DNA from: Physcomitrium patens
Lineage: Eukaryota > Streptophyta > Bryopsida > Funariales > Funariaceae
Direction: 5' to 3'
DNA length: 64,000 bases
Assembly: GCF_000002425.4 (NCBI RefSeq)
Contig: NC_037265.1
Coordinates: 3,846,503 to 3,910,502 of the forward strand
Under the pieces are notes generated by a model, which made no database searches, was not told the origin of the DNA, and saw only the letters and a list, made by a program, of their open reading frames with translations. Position 1 is the stretch's first letter, and each line of letters opens with the position of its first letter. Both the position numbers and the translations under genes were made by a program. This document shows positions 48,565-58,269 of this stretch, in pieces.

Positions 48565-49569
48565 ATGGCAGAGCTTGTTGAAATGAAGAGTGCAATGGCA
48601 CAAATGCAAGAGCAAATAAGGGTGTTAATGCTTGCGATGCATCAACTCAATTCACCAACACAGGAAAGAACAAGAATAGCAGAAAGTGGAGATATAGAGA
48701 TGATCGGAGCTGCTTCAACATCTACAACAAATCACGTTCCTTCTCCAATTGTACAACATCCTATAAGCACTAGAGAACCAAGAATTGCCTTACCTGAGAA
48801 ATTTGATGGTACGAGCTCAAAGTTTCGAGGGTTCATCAATCAAGTACAATTGGCAATTGAACTTCAACCGCAAAGCTATCCAACTCCAGGATCACAAGTC
48901 AGGTTTATTGGCACTCTACTTTCTGGTTCTGCATTATCGTGGTTTTCGTCTTTTCTTGAACAACGAAATCCAATATTGGACAATTTGGAAGCTTTTTTGG
49001 CGGAGTTTCGATCTATGTATGGTGAACACGATGCAACTCGTATTGCAACAAATAAGATCCGAATTCTGCGACAAAGAAATCGCTCAGTAACAGTATATGC
49101 TTCACAATTTCGACAACTTGCAATTGACATCAAGTGGGATGATGCTGCACTCATCAGTCAATTTCTTTATGGATTGCAATACGAAGTAAAGAAATTGATG
49201 CTCAACTTACCTGATCCTCAAACTTTGAGTCAAGCAATCGATTTTGCGGTAAAATGTGATAATCGACTTTTTGAATTTCGATCTGAGAATCATTCACGGG
49301 AACCTCAACGTTATTACTCAATGGCAACATCAACATCTTTGCCAAACGTACATTCAGAAGTAGAAGACATGCAAATTGACGCGGTACGTTTTAAACCTCT
49401 AACTGAGCAAGAAAAGATTCGTCGTCGTCAAGAAGGATTATGTTTATATTGCGGAGAACCTAAGCACACTGCTCAACATTGTCCAAAGAAACGACGCAAC
49501 TATAAAATGAGGGGTACGACGGTCAAAGAAGACAACATGTCGGAAAACGGATCCGTCCAGCTACAATAG
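48565..49569 (+). CDS. gag: Gag of C, intact
   Basis: 334 residues starting at MAELVEMKSAMAQMQEQ; this ATG is the first in frame, while earlier open codons lack an ATG. A short glutamine/methionine-rich helix is followed by the gag core (FDGTSSKFRGF, LSWFSSFLEQR) and a CCHC knuckle CLYCGEPKHTAQHC near residues 295-308. It is expected to build the particle and bind element RNA. Pol overlaps in the -1 frame, open from 49506, so the two could be linked by a -1 shift within about 60 nt. No classical slippery heptamer is evident there. Confidence 0.93.
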   Translation: MAELVEMKSAMAQMQEQIRVLMLAMHQLNSPTQERTRIAESGDIEMIGAASTSTTNHVPSPIVQHPISTREPRIALPEKFDGTSSKFRGFINQVQLAIELQPQSYPTPGSQVRFIGTLLSGSALSWFSSFLEQRNPILDNLEAFLAEFRSMYGEHDATRIATNKIRILRQRNRSVTVYASQFRQLAIDIKWDDAALISQFLYGLQYEVKKLMLNLPDPQTLSQAIDFAVKCDNRLFEFRSENHSREPQRYYSMATSTSLPNVHSEVEDMQIDAVRFKPLTEQEKIRRRQEGLCLYCGEPKHTAQHCPKKRRNYKMRGTTVKEDNMSENGSVQLQ

Positions 49570-49574
49570 GGACC

Positions 49575-52500
49575 GTGCAGCTGGAACCTTGTACAATTCC
49601 TAATGAAGGTCCTATCCTCTCCTCAGAACCCTCTCCTTGTTTTATAATAGACTTATATTTAGGACCTAAGAATTACAAAGCCTCTGCTTTATTAGATTCG
49701 GGAGCCTCAGCATGTTTTTTAGATGAACAGTTTGTTAAAAGTCGTAAAATACCCTATGTACAGAAACCTAAACTAGTACATGTAGAAGTCATAGATGGTC
49801 GTCCCTTGTCTTCTGGAGATGTCACTCATGAAACTCATCCTATAAAAGTAACAATAGACGGTCATGATAGCTACATAGCTTTTAACATAATTAAATCCCA
49901 GTCCAATCCAGTTATTTTAGGTTTATCCTGGCTAGAAAAATATAACCCTCGAATAGATTGGAATTCGCGTAAACTTGACTTTTCCAAAAGTGTTATTAAT
50001 AGTTCTACAAACCAAGTAAAAAATTATAAGTCTAGTACAGTAAAACCCGTACTGATAGGTGCAAAAGCATTTATACACGCAGCAAAAGAAGGATCAACTT
50101 TTGCTATTTATGCTGCACCTATTTCTGAAAACGTAAAGACTTCAAGTGGCATTCCAAGTCAATATCAGGAGTATCAAGACGTTTTTGAGAAAAAGAATGC
50201 AGATATTCTTCCTAAGCATCGTCCATATGATTGTTCAATCGACCTCAAGGAAGGAACTCAACCACCATTTGGACCAATTTACAGTTTATCGCAAGATGAG
50301 ATGGCTGAACTCAAGACATATATTGACGAGAATTTAGCGAAGAATTTCATACGCCATTCAAAATCTCCAGCAGGAGCTCCAATTCTATTTGTAAAGAAAA
50401 AAGATGGATCTTTACGAATGTGTGTTGATTATCGAGGACTCAACAAGATCACAATCAAGAACAGGTATCCATTACCTTTGATATCAGGACTCCTTGACCA
50501 GTTGAATCAAGCTAAGATCTATACAAAAATAGATCTAAGAGGAGCATATAATCTAGTACGGATCAAAGAAGGAGATGAATGGAAGACTGCGTTTCGAACC
50601 AGGTATGGACATTTCGAATATAATGTCATGCCCTTTGGACTCACAAATGCACCAGCTGCTTTTCAACATCTCATGAATGATGTATTTCGTGAATTCTTAG
50701 ACAATTTTGTCGTCTGCTATCTAGACGATATCCTGATCTATTCCAAGAACGTCGAAGAACATGAAATACATGTTCGTCAAGTATTACAAAAACTTAGAGA
50801 TGCAAGATTGTACGCCAAGATGGAAAAGTGTGTATTTCACACTACTCAAGTTGACTTTTTAGGATACATCATTTCAAATGATGGTCTCATGATGGATTCT
50901 AAGAAAGTCCAAACAATCGTGGATTGGAAGATTCCAAGGACAGTAAGAGATGTTCAATGTTTCTTGGGATTTGCCAATTACTATCGGATCTTCATCAAAG
51001 ATTTCTCACGAGTTGCAGCTCCACTTACACGCTTGACTAGTAAAGATAAATTTCAATGGAATCAAGAAGCGGAAGCAGCATTTGAAGCCTTGAAGACATC
51101 GTTTGTCTCTGCACCAGTCTTATATCGTGTTGACTTTTCCAAGGCATTTTTTATGGAAACAGATGCATCAGATTTTGCCTTGGGTGCAGTTTTATCACAA
51201 ATGGGAACAGATGACAAACTCCATCCGATAGCTTTTCATTCAAGAAAATTCTCAGCAGCCGAGATCAATTATGAGATCCACGATAAAGAACTTCTTGCGA
51301 TCGTGGATTCCTTTCAAGAATGGCGTCATTATCTAGAAGGCGCTTCTAGTCCAGTCACTGTGTATACAGATCACAAGAACCTCGAGTATTTCATGTCAGC
51401 ACGCGTGTTGAATCGTCGTCAAGCTCGTTGGAGTATGTCTTTGTCAAGATTCGAGTTCATTATCACTTATCGGCCAGGAAAACAACAAGGTTTATCCAAT
51501 GCCCTATCTAGACGTTCTTATTTTGCACCAAAAGAAGGAGATGCAGCTTTTGAGCAACAAAGAACGGTCCTCTTGAAACCGGAGCAATTTCATCTCCGAG
51601 CAATGAAATCAACATTGACTGTTGATTCAACTTTTCTGAAGCAAATCCAGTCGAGTATGTCCTCAGACCCTCTTGTTTATGATATCGAGAATAATTCTTC
51701 CAAGTCTCATGATCCTTCTAAGTTTGAGTTCAAGAATAATCTATTATATTTTGAAGGACGCCTATATGTTCCAGAAGGAGAAGCACGTTTACGTGTTCTT
51801 CAAGCACGTCATGACTTTCCAGCAGCAGGGCACTTTGGATATAATAAGACTTTGGAACTCATATCAAGAGATTTTTGGTGGCCACAAATGTGGAAGTCAG
51901 TCAAAGACTTTGTACAATCATGTGATATTTGTTCAAGATCAAAAATTCCTCGTCATCGACCTTACGGACTTCTTCAGCCATTACCTATACCAGAACAACC
52001 ATGGTCTTCTGTTTCTATGGATTTCATCACAGATCTTCTAAGCTCAAGATCTTATGATTCTATATTTGTGATAGTAGATCGTTTCACCAAGATGGCACAT
52101 TTTGTGCCATGTACAAAATCTATCACAGGTGAAGAAACAGCTAAGCATTTCATTGATAATATCTATCGCTATCATGGATTACCTAAAGATATCATATCGG
52201 ATAGAGGAACTCAATTTGTGTCAAGATTTTGGAGGACCCTTTTCAAGATTTTAAAAGTGGACATAAAACTATCTTCGGCTTTTCATCCTCAAACTGATGG
52301 ACAAACAGAGCGCGTAAACCAAGTCTTGGAGCAATATTTAAGGTGTACTATCAACTACCAACAAGATGATTGGACAACCCTTCTGCCATTGGCAGAGTTT
52401 GCTTATAATAATACGGTACATTCTTCCATTTAACAAACACCTTTCTTTGCCAATTATGGCTATCATCCACGACTTGATACTTTTGATTTTTCAAAAGTTG

Positions 52501-52646
52501 ATAATCCTGCAGCATAAGATATGGCAAATCGGTTGTCAGAGTTACATGCAATAATGAAGACACAATTGAAGGAAGCTCAAGAACGACAAAAGATAAACGC
52601 AGATCTATATCGTAAGGAGCAACCACAGATCAACGTCGGTGATAAG
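49575..52646 (+). pseudogene. pol: pol of C: PR, RT, RNase H, integrase; chromodomain deleted
   Basis: Open for 952 codons. Protease DSG is at residues 41-43, RT YLDD at 382-385, RNase H METDASDFALG near 527 and the integrase HHCC finger from residue 746. The DDE core has D in MDFITDL, D in ISDRGTQF and E in QTERVN. The frame then stops at TAA 52431-52433 and again after NPAA (52515-52517). Just after GDK the sequence jumps 498 bp relative to A, straight to the ORF3 ATG, in frame. RT and integrase catalytic residues are all present, so a truncated polyprotein could be partly functional. It starts with GTG rather than ATG. Confidence 0.92.
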
Positions 52647-53069
52647 ATGGAGAGCCAACAACCAGCAGATTCAACTCAAGAACCTTCGTTTGCTGACCTG
52701 TCGGATGAGACATTACGATTGTCACAACCTTCAAGACGACTCAATCGAGATGAAGATCTTCAAGAACGACATGTTCTTCCTCGAACAGATGGTGAGATAC
52801 AACGCGTTTGGTATCACGATTTGGGAAGGGACTCCCGATGTTTGGTGATTTTGCTAGAGGTAGGAACAACTCCTGATGGTGTTCCGAATATTCTATTCGA
52901 AGGAAGTTGTGAAGGCCTCAATAATGATCAAATAACTGGGTGGTCTTCCCGCCCTGGTATGGGACACTACCGATGGTTGAGAGGCCCTATCAATCATCTT
53001 CGAAGAGAACAGAGATCAGAGTATGTGGCGAATACAATTCGTCGCATCATAGATTTCCTCAACATATGA
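52647..53069 (+). CDS. ORF3 of C
   Basis: 140 residues, intact, almost identical to ORF3 of A (start MESQQPADSTQEPSF, conserved end GHYRWLRGPINHL and IRRIIDFLNI). Because of the 498-bp deletion it is now in frame with the tail of pol from 52521, which could give an integrase-tail/ORF3 fusion. Its intact frame beside a damaged pol is notable. Function unknown; no recognised domain. Confidence 0.7.
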   Translation: MESQQPADSTQEPSFADLSDETLRLSQPSRRLNRDEDLQERHVLPRTDGEIQRVWYHDLGRDSRCLVILLEVGTTPDGVPNILFEGSCEGLNNDQITGWSSRPGMGHYRWLRGPINHLRREQRSEYVANTIRRIIDFLNI

Positions 53070-53096
53070 TGACCGCTCCTCGTGGAACTCGTCTCT

Positions 53097-53110
53097 AGAA
53101 GGGGAGGTAA
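53097..53110 (+). promoter_or_regulatory. Polypurine tract of C
   Basis: AGAAGGGGAGGTAA immediately before the 3' LTR. Confidence 0.85.
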
Positions 53111-53662
53111 TGTCACGGCCATAATCATGTAAGTTAATAATTACATATAGAAATAGGTAGAAATAAGTAAAAGTAGATAAAAGTAAGTTAATTGTATAAT
53201 ATTTAATATAGAAGCTTCCTAGAAACTTCCTAGACGCTGCTTTGACTTCATAGGTGTCTTTAATTGACTTTTTGGATTAGAAACGTGGTCAATAAGTTGG
53301 CCATGTGCCACACATGTTATTAGCTTGAAGATCAAGCTAACTATGTGGCCCACACGTAGAAAAACTTGCCTTGTAAGTCAAGGCATGTGTCCTACAAAGT
53401 CAACACATATTGGAGGTCCTATAGAACGTCGCCACGTAGCCCCTAGTTAGATAGTATATATAGAGACAAGAGTGAAGGCTTCTTCACTCTTGTCAACTCC
53501 TTTCTTGCTTCTAGTCCAGGTTCAAGAGTCTTTAGTTTCTTGTCTTGTGGCAATAGCCATTTCAGTTTCCTTTTAATATACCTACTTGTTTATATTTTGA
53601 CTTATTATATCGAGATAGCCTTTTGGTGTATATTTTTCCTCATCGAGTCTTTGTCCTTGACA
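53111..53662 (+). repeat. 3' LTR of C
   Basis: 552 bp, one substitution from the 5' LTR; followed by the CTTGC duplication and the continuation of B integrase. Confidence 0.97.
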
Positions 53663-54701
53663 CTTGCCATCATCAAACTCATTTGACAGCATCTTTGTCG
53701 TGGTAGATCAGCTTACGAAGATGGCACACTTTGTTCCTTGTAAGAAGACATCGTCCAGTGAAGTCACAGAAAGACTCTTTCTCGATAATATGTATCGATA
53801 TCATGGACTACCAGATGATATCATATCAGATCGAGGTACCCAGTTCGTGTCAAAGTTTTGGAGATCTCTCTTTGGAATATTGAAGGTGGATATCAAGCTT
53901 TCTTCAGCTTTTCATCCTCAAACTGATGGCCAAACGGAACGGGTGAACTAAGTCTTGGAGCAGTACTTACAATGTACCATCAACTATCAGCAAGACGATT
54001 GGACTGCATATCTACCGTTAGCCGAGTTTGCATATAACAACACCCTCCATGCGTCGACTCAATACACACCATTCTTTTTCAACTATGGGTATCATCCAAA
54101 GCTTGATTTATTGAGTCCATCAACAAATAACAATCCAGCAGCTGAAGGATTTGCGAAGCAACTATCAGAGCTTCAAACTATGTTGAAGCTTTAATTACAA
54201 TCCGCTCAAGAATCCTATAAGACGTCTGCAGATAGATTTTGGAATCGAGCACCTACTTTCAAAGTTGGAGACAAAGCCTGGCTTCTTCGACGAAATATCA
54301 AGACCAAGCGACCATGTGATAAGTTGGACTATCCAAGATTGGAACCATTTATCATCCAGAAGCAAATTAATTCAGTGGCATACCGGCTGGAGTTACCGGC
54401 TTCTATGAAAGTACATCCAGTCTTTCATGTTTCTCTGTTGGAACCTTATCGAGGGTCATCTTTTCTTGAAAGAGTGCAATGTCCGCCACCTAGTATTGAA
54501 ATCGAGAACCACGAAGAATACGAGGTTGAAAAGGTATTGGATTCACGGCGAAGGTGGGGAAAGTTAGAATATCTTATTCATTGGTGCGGCTATGACATTA
54601 ATGAACGAACGTGGGAGCCAGCTGAAAATCTTGCGAATGCACTACAAAAGGTACAGGAGTTTCATCAACGACATCCCGATAAACCTAAATCAATTCGATG
54701 A
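53663..54701 (+). pseudogene. pol: pol of B, second part: integrase core end and chromodomain
   Basis: Resumes B integrase in register after C. The DDE motif continues (IISDRGTQF, DGQTERVN), then stops at 53949 and 54192, both CAA to TAA. The integrase C-terminal domain ([17 protein letters not shown]) leads to a chromodomain at about 54519-54660 ([25 protein letters not shown]), whose aromatic cage positions are mostly kept. Chromodomains are thought to steer integration to heterochromatin. Confidence 0.93.
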
Positions 54702-54817
54702 TAGCTTCTTTCTGAAGCTTGTTCTTCCAACAATATAAGAAAAAGAGAGAGCACGAGCAAAATTCATAGTTGATGTAGTTATTTTCTCCAAGATAGATCG
54801 TAGTTTGGTCTTTAGAT

Positions 54818-55171
54818 ATGGATAGCCAAGAGATAGATAATATGCCAGTCAGAGTATTGCAACCGAGTAGCTCACGAAGGCGACCCCAAGATGAAGAACT
54901 ACATGTACCACGACGACAACGGAGGATACCGAGTAACCGATCACTGGTGATTGTATTTGAGATCGAGCTTGCTTACGATGTTCAACCAGAAGGCGTGTTT
55001 GCAAGATAATTTCACAATGAGGACAAGGAAGTTCATGCTTGGTCAGAAGTCGAAGGCGTAGGCCACTACCGTTAGCTTCAAGGGTCAATGAACCACTTGC
55101 CTCGTGAACAACAGTTGGAGTTCATAGCAGAAGTTATGCGACAGATCTTCATTTTCTTGCGTTGGTACTGA
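54818..55171 (+). pseudogene. ORF3 of B, two stops
   Basis: 117-codon frame starting MDSQEIDNMPVRVL in the same place as family 1 ORF3. Homology is plain toward the end: GHYR, stop, LQGSMNHLPREQQ against GHYRWLRGPINHLRREQR. Stops at 55007 and 55072 break it; the second is TGG to TAG. B and family 1 share this protein although their LTRs are unrelated. Confidence 0.75.
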
Positions 55172-55204
55172 TCAATAACATTGCTTCTCAATAACCTCAA
55201 AGCT

Positions 55205-55218
55205 AAAGGAGGGGGTGA
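55205..55218 (+). promoter_or_regulatory. Polypurine tract of B
   Basis: AAAGGAGGGGGTGA just before the 3' LTR. Confidence 0.8.
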
Positions 55219-55713
55219 TATTAGGGACATATTCCTTAGAACTTTCTAGAGAGAAGTTTCTAGAACCTTCTAGAAAACAAGCCTCTGGAACCTTCTAGAA
55301 GAGAAGCCTCTGGAAACTTTTAGAGAAAAGTTTTTAGAAGCTTCTAGAAAGGAAGTCTCTGGAACCTTATAGAAGAGAAGTTTCTAGAAGCTTCTAGAAA
55401 GGAATCCTCTAGAACTTTCTAGAAGCTTCCTAGTTAATAGAAGTAGCTCGAGAAGTTTCTAGAACCTTCTAGAAAGGAAGCCTCTGGAACCTTATAGAAG
55501 CTTCCTAATTAATAGAAGTAGCTCGAGAAGCTTCCTAAGTAGGAGTATATATAGGGATCGAGACTGAAGAGTTCTTCAGTCTCGACAACACATCTCTTGG
55601 AGTTCTAGTTCACCTTTCTGGTGTTGTTCTTGTACTCATCTGTTTAATCTAGTTCTGCCACTTCTTCTTGAACTTCTTGTTAGATTTCAAGTCTGTATTT
55701 TGTTTCCGTGACA
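55219..55713 (+). repeat. 3' LTR of B
   Basis: 495 bp, first dinucleotide TA instead of TG; keeps the GAA/TTC array, TATA box and inverted repeat. Followed by TAAAA and the interrupted ORF3 of H. Confidence 0.96.
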
Positions 55714-55718
55714 TAAAA

Positions 55719-55920
55719 TCACCAAACATTGGAAGTCTCTTCCAAGGTTGTGATACCAAACATGTTGAATCTTGTTATGAATTTGAGTAAGGACATGTCT
55801 CTCTTGAGGATCTTCATTTCAATTTTATTGTCTTGAAGATTATGACAATCGTAATGTGTCATCTAATAAGTCCATAAAAAAAAGTTCTTGAGTTGAATTT
55901 GCTCATTGTTGAGTTTCCAT
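55719..55920 (-). pseudogene. N-terminal part of ORF3 of H
   Basis: Minus-strand start of ORF3 (ATG at 55920-55918), truncated by insertion of B. Partner of 43337-43557. Confidence 0.8.
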
Positions 55921-55984
55921 CTTTTCAATGTCACAAATACACAAAAGATACAAAAAAAGATAGAAGATAGAATGCAATCTTTTT

Positions 55985-57261
55985 CGGACCTTGTTTCTTT
56001 TATAATAAAGACTTACTATTCTTCATATTGTTTTAGATAGATATCATTGATGAAAATCCTCTACTGCCTTTGTTGCATTTGCAAGATTCTTTATTGGCAC
56101 CCATGTATATTTATTAATATTATATCCATGCTAATGTATAAGATATTTTAATTTATTTAGGGGCCCCCTTGAGTTTAAAACTCCTTTTACTTCAAATTCT
56201 TCATTATTATCCACTTTTATAAGAGGAGGTGGAGCTTGTCTTTTTTTTGTTATATTCATAGTCTTGTATGGTTCAAAAAGAGATACGTGGAAGACATCAT
56301 GGTCCTTCATTGCCTCCGATAAATATAACCAATTAGCAATTAGATTGATTTATCTATAAATAGAAAAAGGTTCAAACTTGTGGTAGTCCAACTTTTCAGA
56401 AGGACAAATAAACTTGATATTACAATGAAGCAACCACACCATGTCACCTATATTGAATTGTGGTTGTTCTTTTTCATAGGCATTTACGTTGATCTTTTGT
56501 CATTTTTGAGCTTCCTTTAATTGCACCTTCATTGTTGTATGTAGCTTTGACAAATGATTTTTTAAACCTTTTATCCCAAGTTTATCAATTTTTGAAAAGT
56601 CAAAAGTATCAAGTCGTGGATGGTAATCATAATTGACAAAGAAAGATGTTTGTTGCATAGAAGAATGCATTGTATTATTGTAAGCAAACTCTGCCAATGA
56701 CAAGAGGGTTTTTCAATCATCTTATTGATAATTGATGGTATACCTTACGTATTGCTCCAAAACTTGGATTACATGCTCTATTTGTCCATGAATTTGAAGA
56801 TGAAAGGCCAAAGAAAGCTTTATGTCCATCTTTCAAATCTTAAAAAGAATTATCCGAAATCTTGATATAAATTGAGTCCTTCTATCTAACATAATATCTT
56901 TTAGCAATCCATAATATCAATAAATATTATCAAAGAAAAGCTTTGCAGTTTTTTCACCTGTGATAGATTTTGTGCACGGAAAAAAATGTGCAATTTTCAT
57001 AAAATGATCTACTATCACAAATATAGAATCACACATTTATGAAACTGGAAGATCCATAATAAAATCCATAGAAATATAAGACCATAGTTGTTCTGGAATA
57101 GATAATGGTTGAAGAAGACTATAAGATCCATGCTGAGGAATTTTTGACCTTGAACAAATGTCACACGATTGAATAAAGTCTTTCACAACCTTTCAAATTT
57201 GCAGCCACTAAAAATCTCTAGATATTAGTTATAGAGTCTTGTTGCATCCAAAATGTCCTAC
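55985..57261 (-). pseudogene. pol: Integrase and chromodomain remnant of H
   Basis: Minus strand. Chromodomain traces lie near 56.07-56.22 kb. The integrase C-terminal part at 56.5-56.7 kb (EFAYNNTMHSS) and core at 56.75-57.13 kb are followed by part of the HHCC finger, where D inserted. Many stops. Confidence 0.85.
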
Positions 57262-57826
57262 TGTCAAGGACAAGAACTCGACAAAAAAGCAATTCAGACA
57301 AGTGAGCCTTCACTCAAAAAAAGGTAATAAAATATAAATAAACAAGTATATATATTGAAAGAGAAACTGGAATGGCTATTGCCAAAAGACAAGAAAACTA
57401 GAGACTCTTGAAATTAGACTAGAAGCAAGAAAGGAGTTGACAAGAATGAAGAAGGAAGGCTTCACTCTTCTCTCTATATATACTATCTAACTAGGGACTA
57501 CGTGGCGATGTTCTATAGGACCTCCAATATGTGTTGACTTTATAGGACACATGCCTTAACTTACAAGGCAAGTTTTTTTACGTGTGGACCACATAGTTAG
57601 CTTGATCTTTAAGCTAACAACATGTGTGGCACATAGCCAACTTGTTGACTATGTTTCTAATCCAAAAAGTTAATTAAAGACACTTATGAAGTCAAAGTAA
57701 TATCTATAAAGCTTCTAAGAAGCTTTCATATTAAAGACTATAGAATTAACTTATTTTTACCTACTTTTACTTACTTCCACCTATTTGTATAAGTAATTAT
57801 TAGCTTACATGAGTATGTCCGTGACA
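57262..57826 (-). repeat. 3' LTR of D
   Basis: 565 bp; on the minus strand begins TGTCACGGAC and ends CCTTGACA, with TATATATA and the start-site inverted repeat. Confidence 0.92.
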
Positions 57827-57867
57827 TTAACCCCTCTTCTAGGAACAAGTTCCACGAAGAGTGGTCA

Positions 57868-58183
57868 TCATATGTTGAAAAATCTATGATGCGACGAATT
57901 ATATTTGCCACATATTCTAATCTTTGTTTTCTTCGAAGATGATTGATAGGGCCTCTCAACCATCGGTAGTGTCCCATACCAAGGCAGAAAGACCATCCAG
58001 TTATTTGATCATTGTTGAGGCCTTTATAACTTCTTTCAAATAGAACATTTGAAACACCATCAGGAATTGTTCCTACCTCTAGCAAAATCACCAAATATCG
58101 GGAGTCCCATCCCAAATCGTGATACCAAATGCATTGTATCTCGCTATCTATTCGAGGAAAAACATACCATTCTTGAAGATCTT
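57868..58183 (-). pseudogene. ORF3 of D, N-terminus deleted
   Basis: The conserved C-terminal two thirds of ORF3 is open (GHYRWLRGPINHLRRKQR), but about 37 N-terminal codons present in A and C are missing, joined to sequence normally upstream of the ATG. A translation start is not obvious. Confidence 0.7.
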
Positions 58184-58269
58184 CATCACAACTATAAAAA
58201 AGCTACAAATAAGGATTGAAAGTAGAATGTTATTTTGTCTAGATGTTGTTTCTTTTATAAAGAAGGTTT

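Larger units (their letters stand above)
47801..53662 (+). mobile_element. Element C: very young family 1 chromovirus with deletion
   Basis: 5862 bp with 552-bp LTRs that differ at one position (47853 G, 53163 A) and perfect CTTGC duplications. Gag is intact. Pol is open to codon 952, then has two stops in the integrase C-terminal region, and a 498-bp in-frame deletion relative to A removes the end of integrase and the whole chromodomain. A defective coding region in a nearly new insertion suggests it was copied in trans by a complete relative. Confidence 0.97.
43558..55713 (+). mobile_element. Element B: Ty3/gypsy chromovirus, family 2, split by C
   Basis: Two 495-bp LTRs differing at about 17 positions by hand count, with perfect TAAAA target duplication. 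Layout is the same as family 1 (gag, pol with chromodomain, ORF3), and protein similarity is high, but the LTRs are unrelated. Gag is intact; Pol has several stops and an altered RT active site. C inserted in the integrase catalytic core. Without C the element is about 6.3 kb. Confidence 0.96.
42754..57261 (-). mobile_element. Element H: family 1 chromovirus (-), split by B and cut by D
   Basis: Minus-strand pieces at 42754-43557 (LTR and end of ORF3) and 55719-57261 (start of ORF3 back to the integrase zinc region) join across element B. TAAAA at 43553-43557 and 55714-55718 is the duplication made by B. At 57262 the LTR of D begins, so the 5' half of H lies outside the window. All genes are decayed. 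Confidence 0.88.

Noticed and set aside
52647..53069. ORF3 as an env-like gene
   Set aside because: No signal peptide or membrane segment, and much shorter than env-like ORFs of Athila-type elements.
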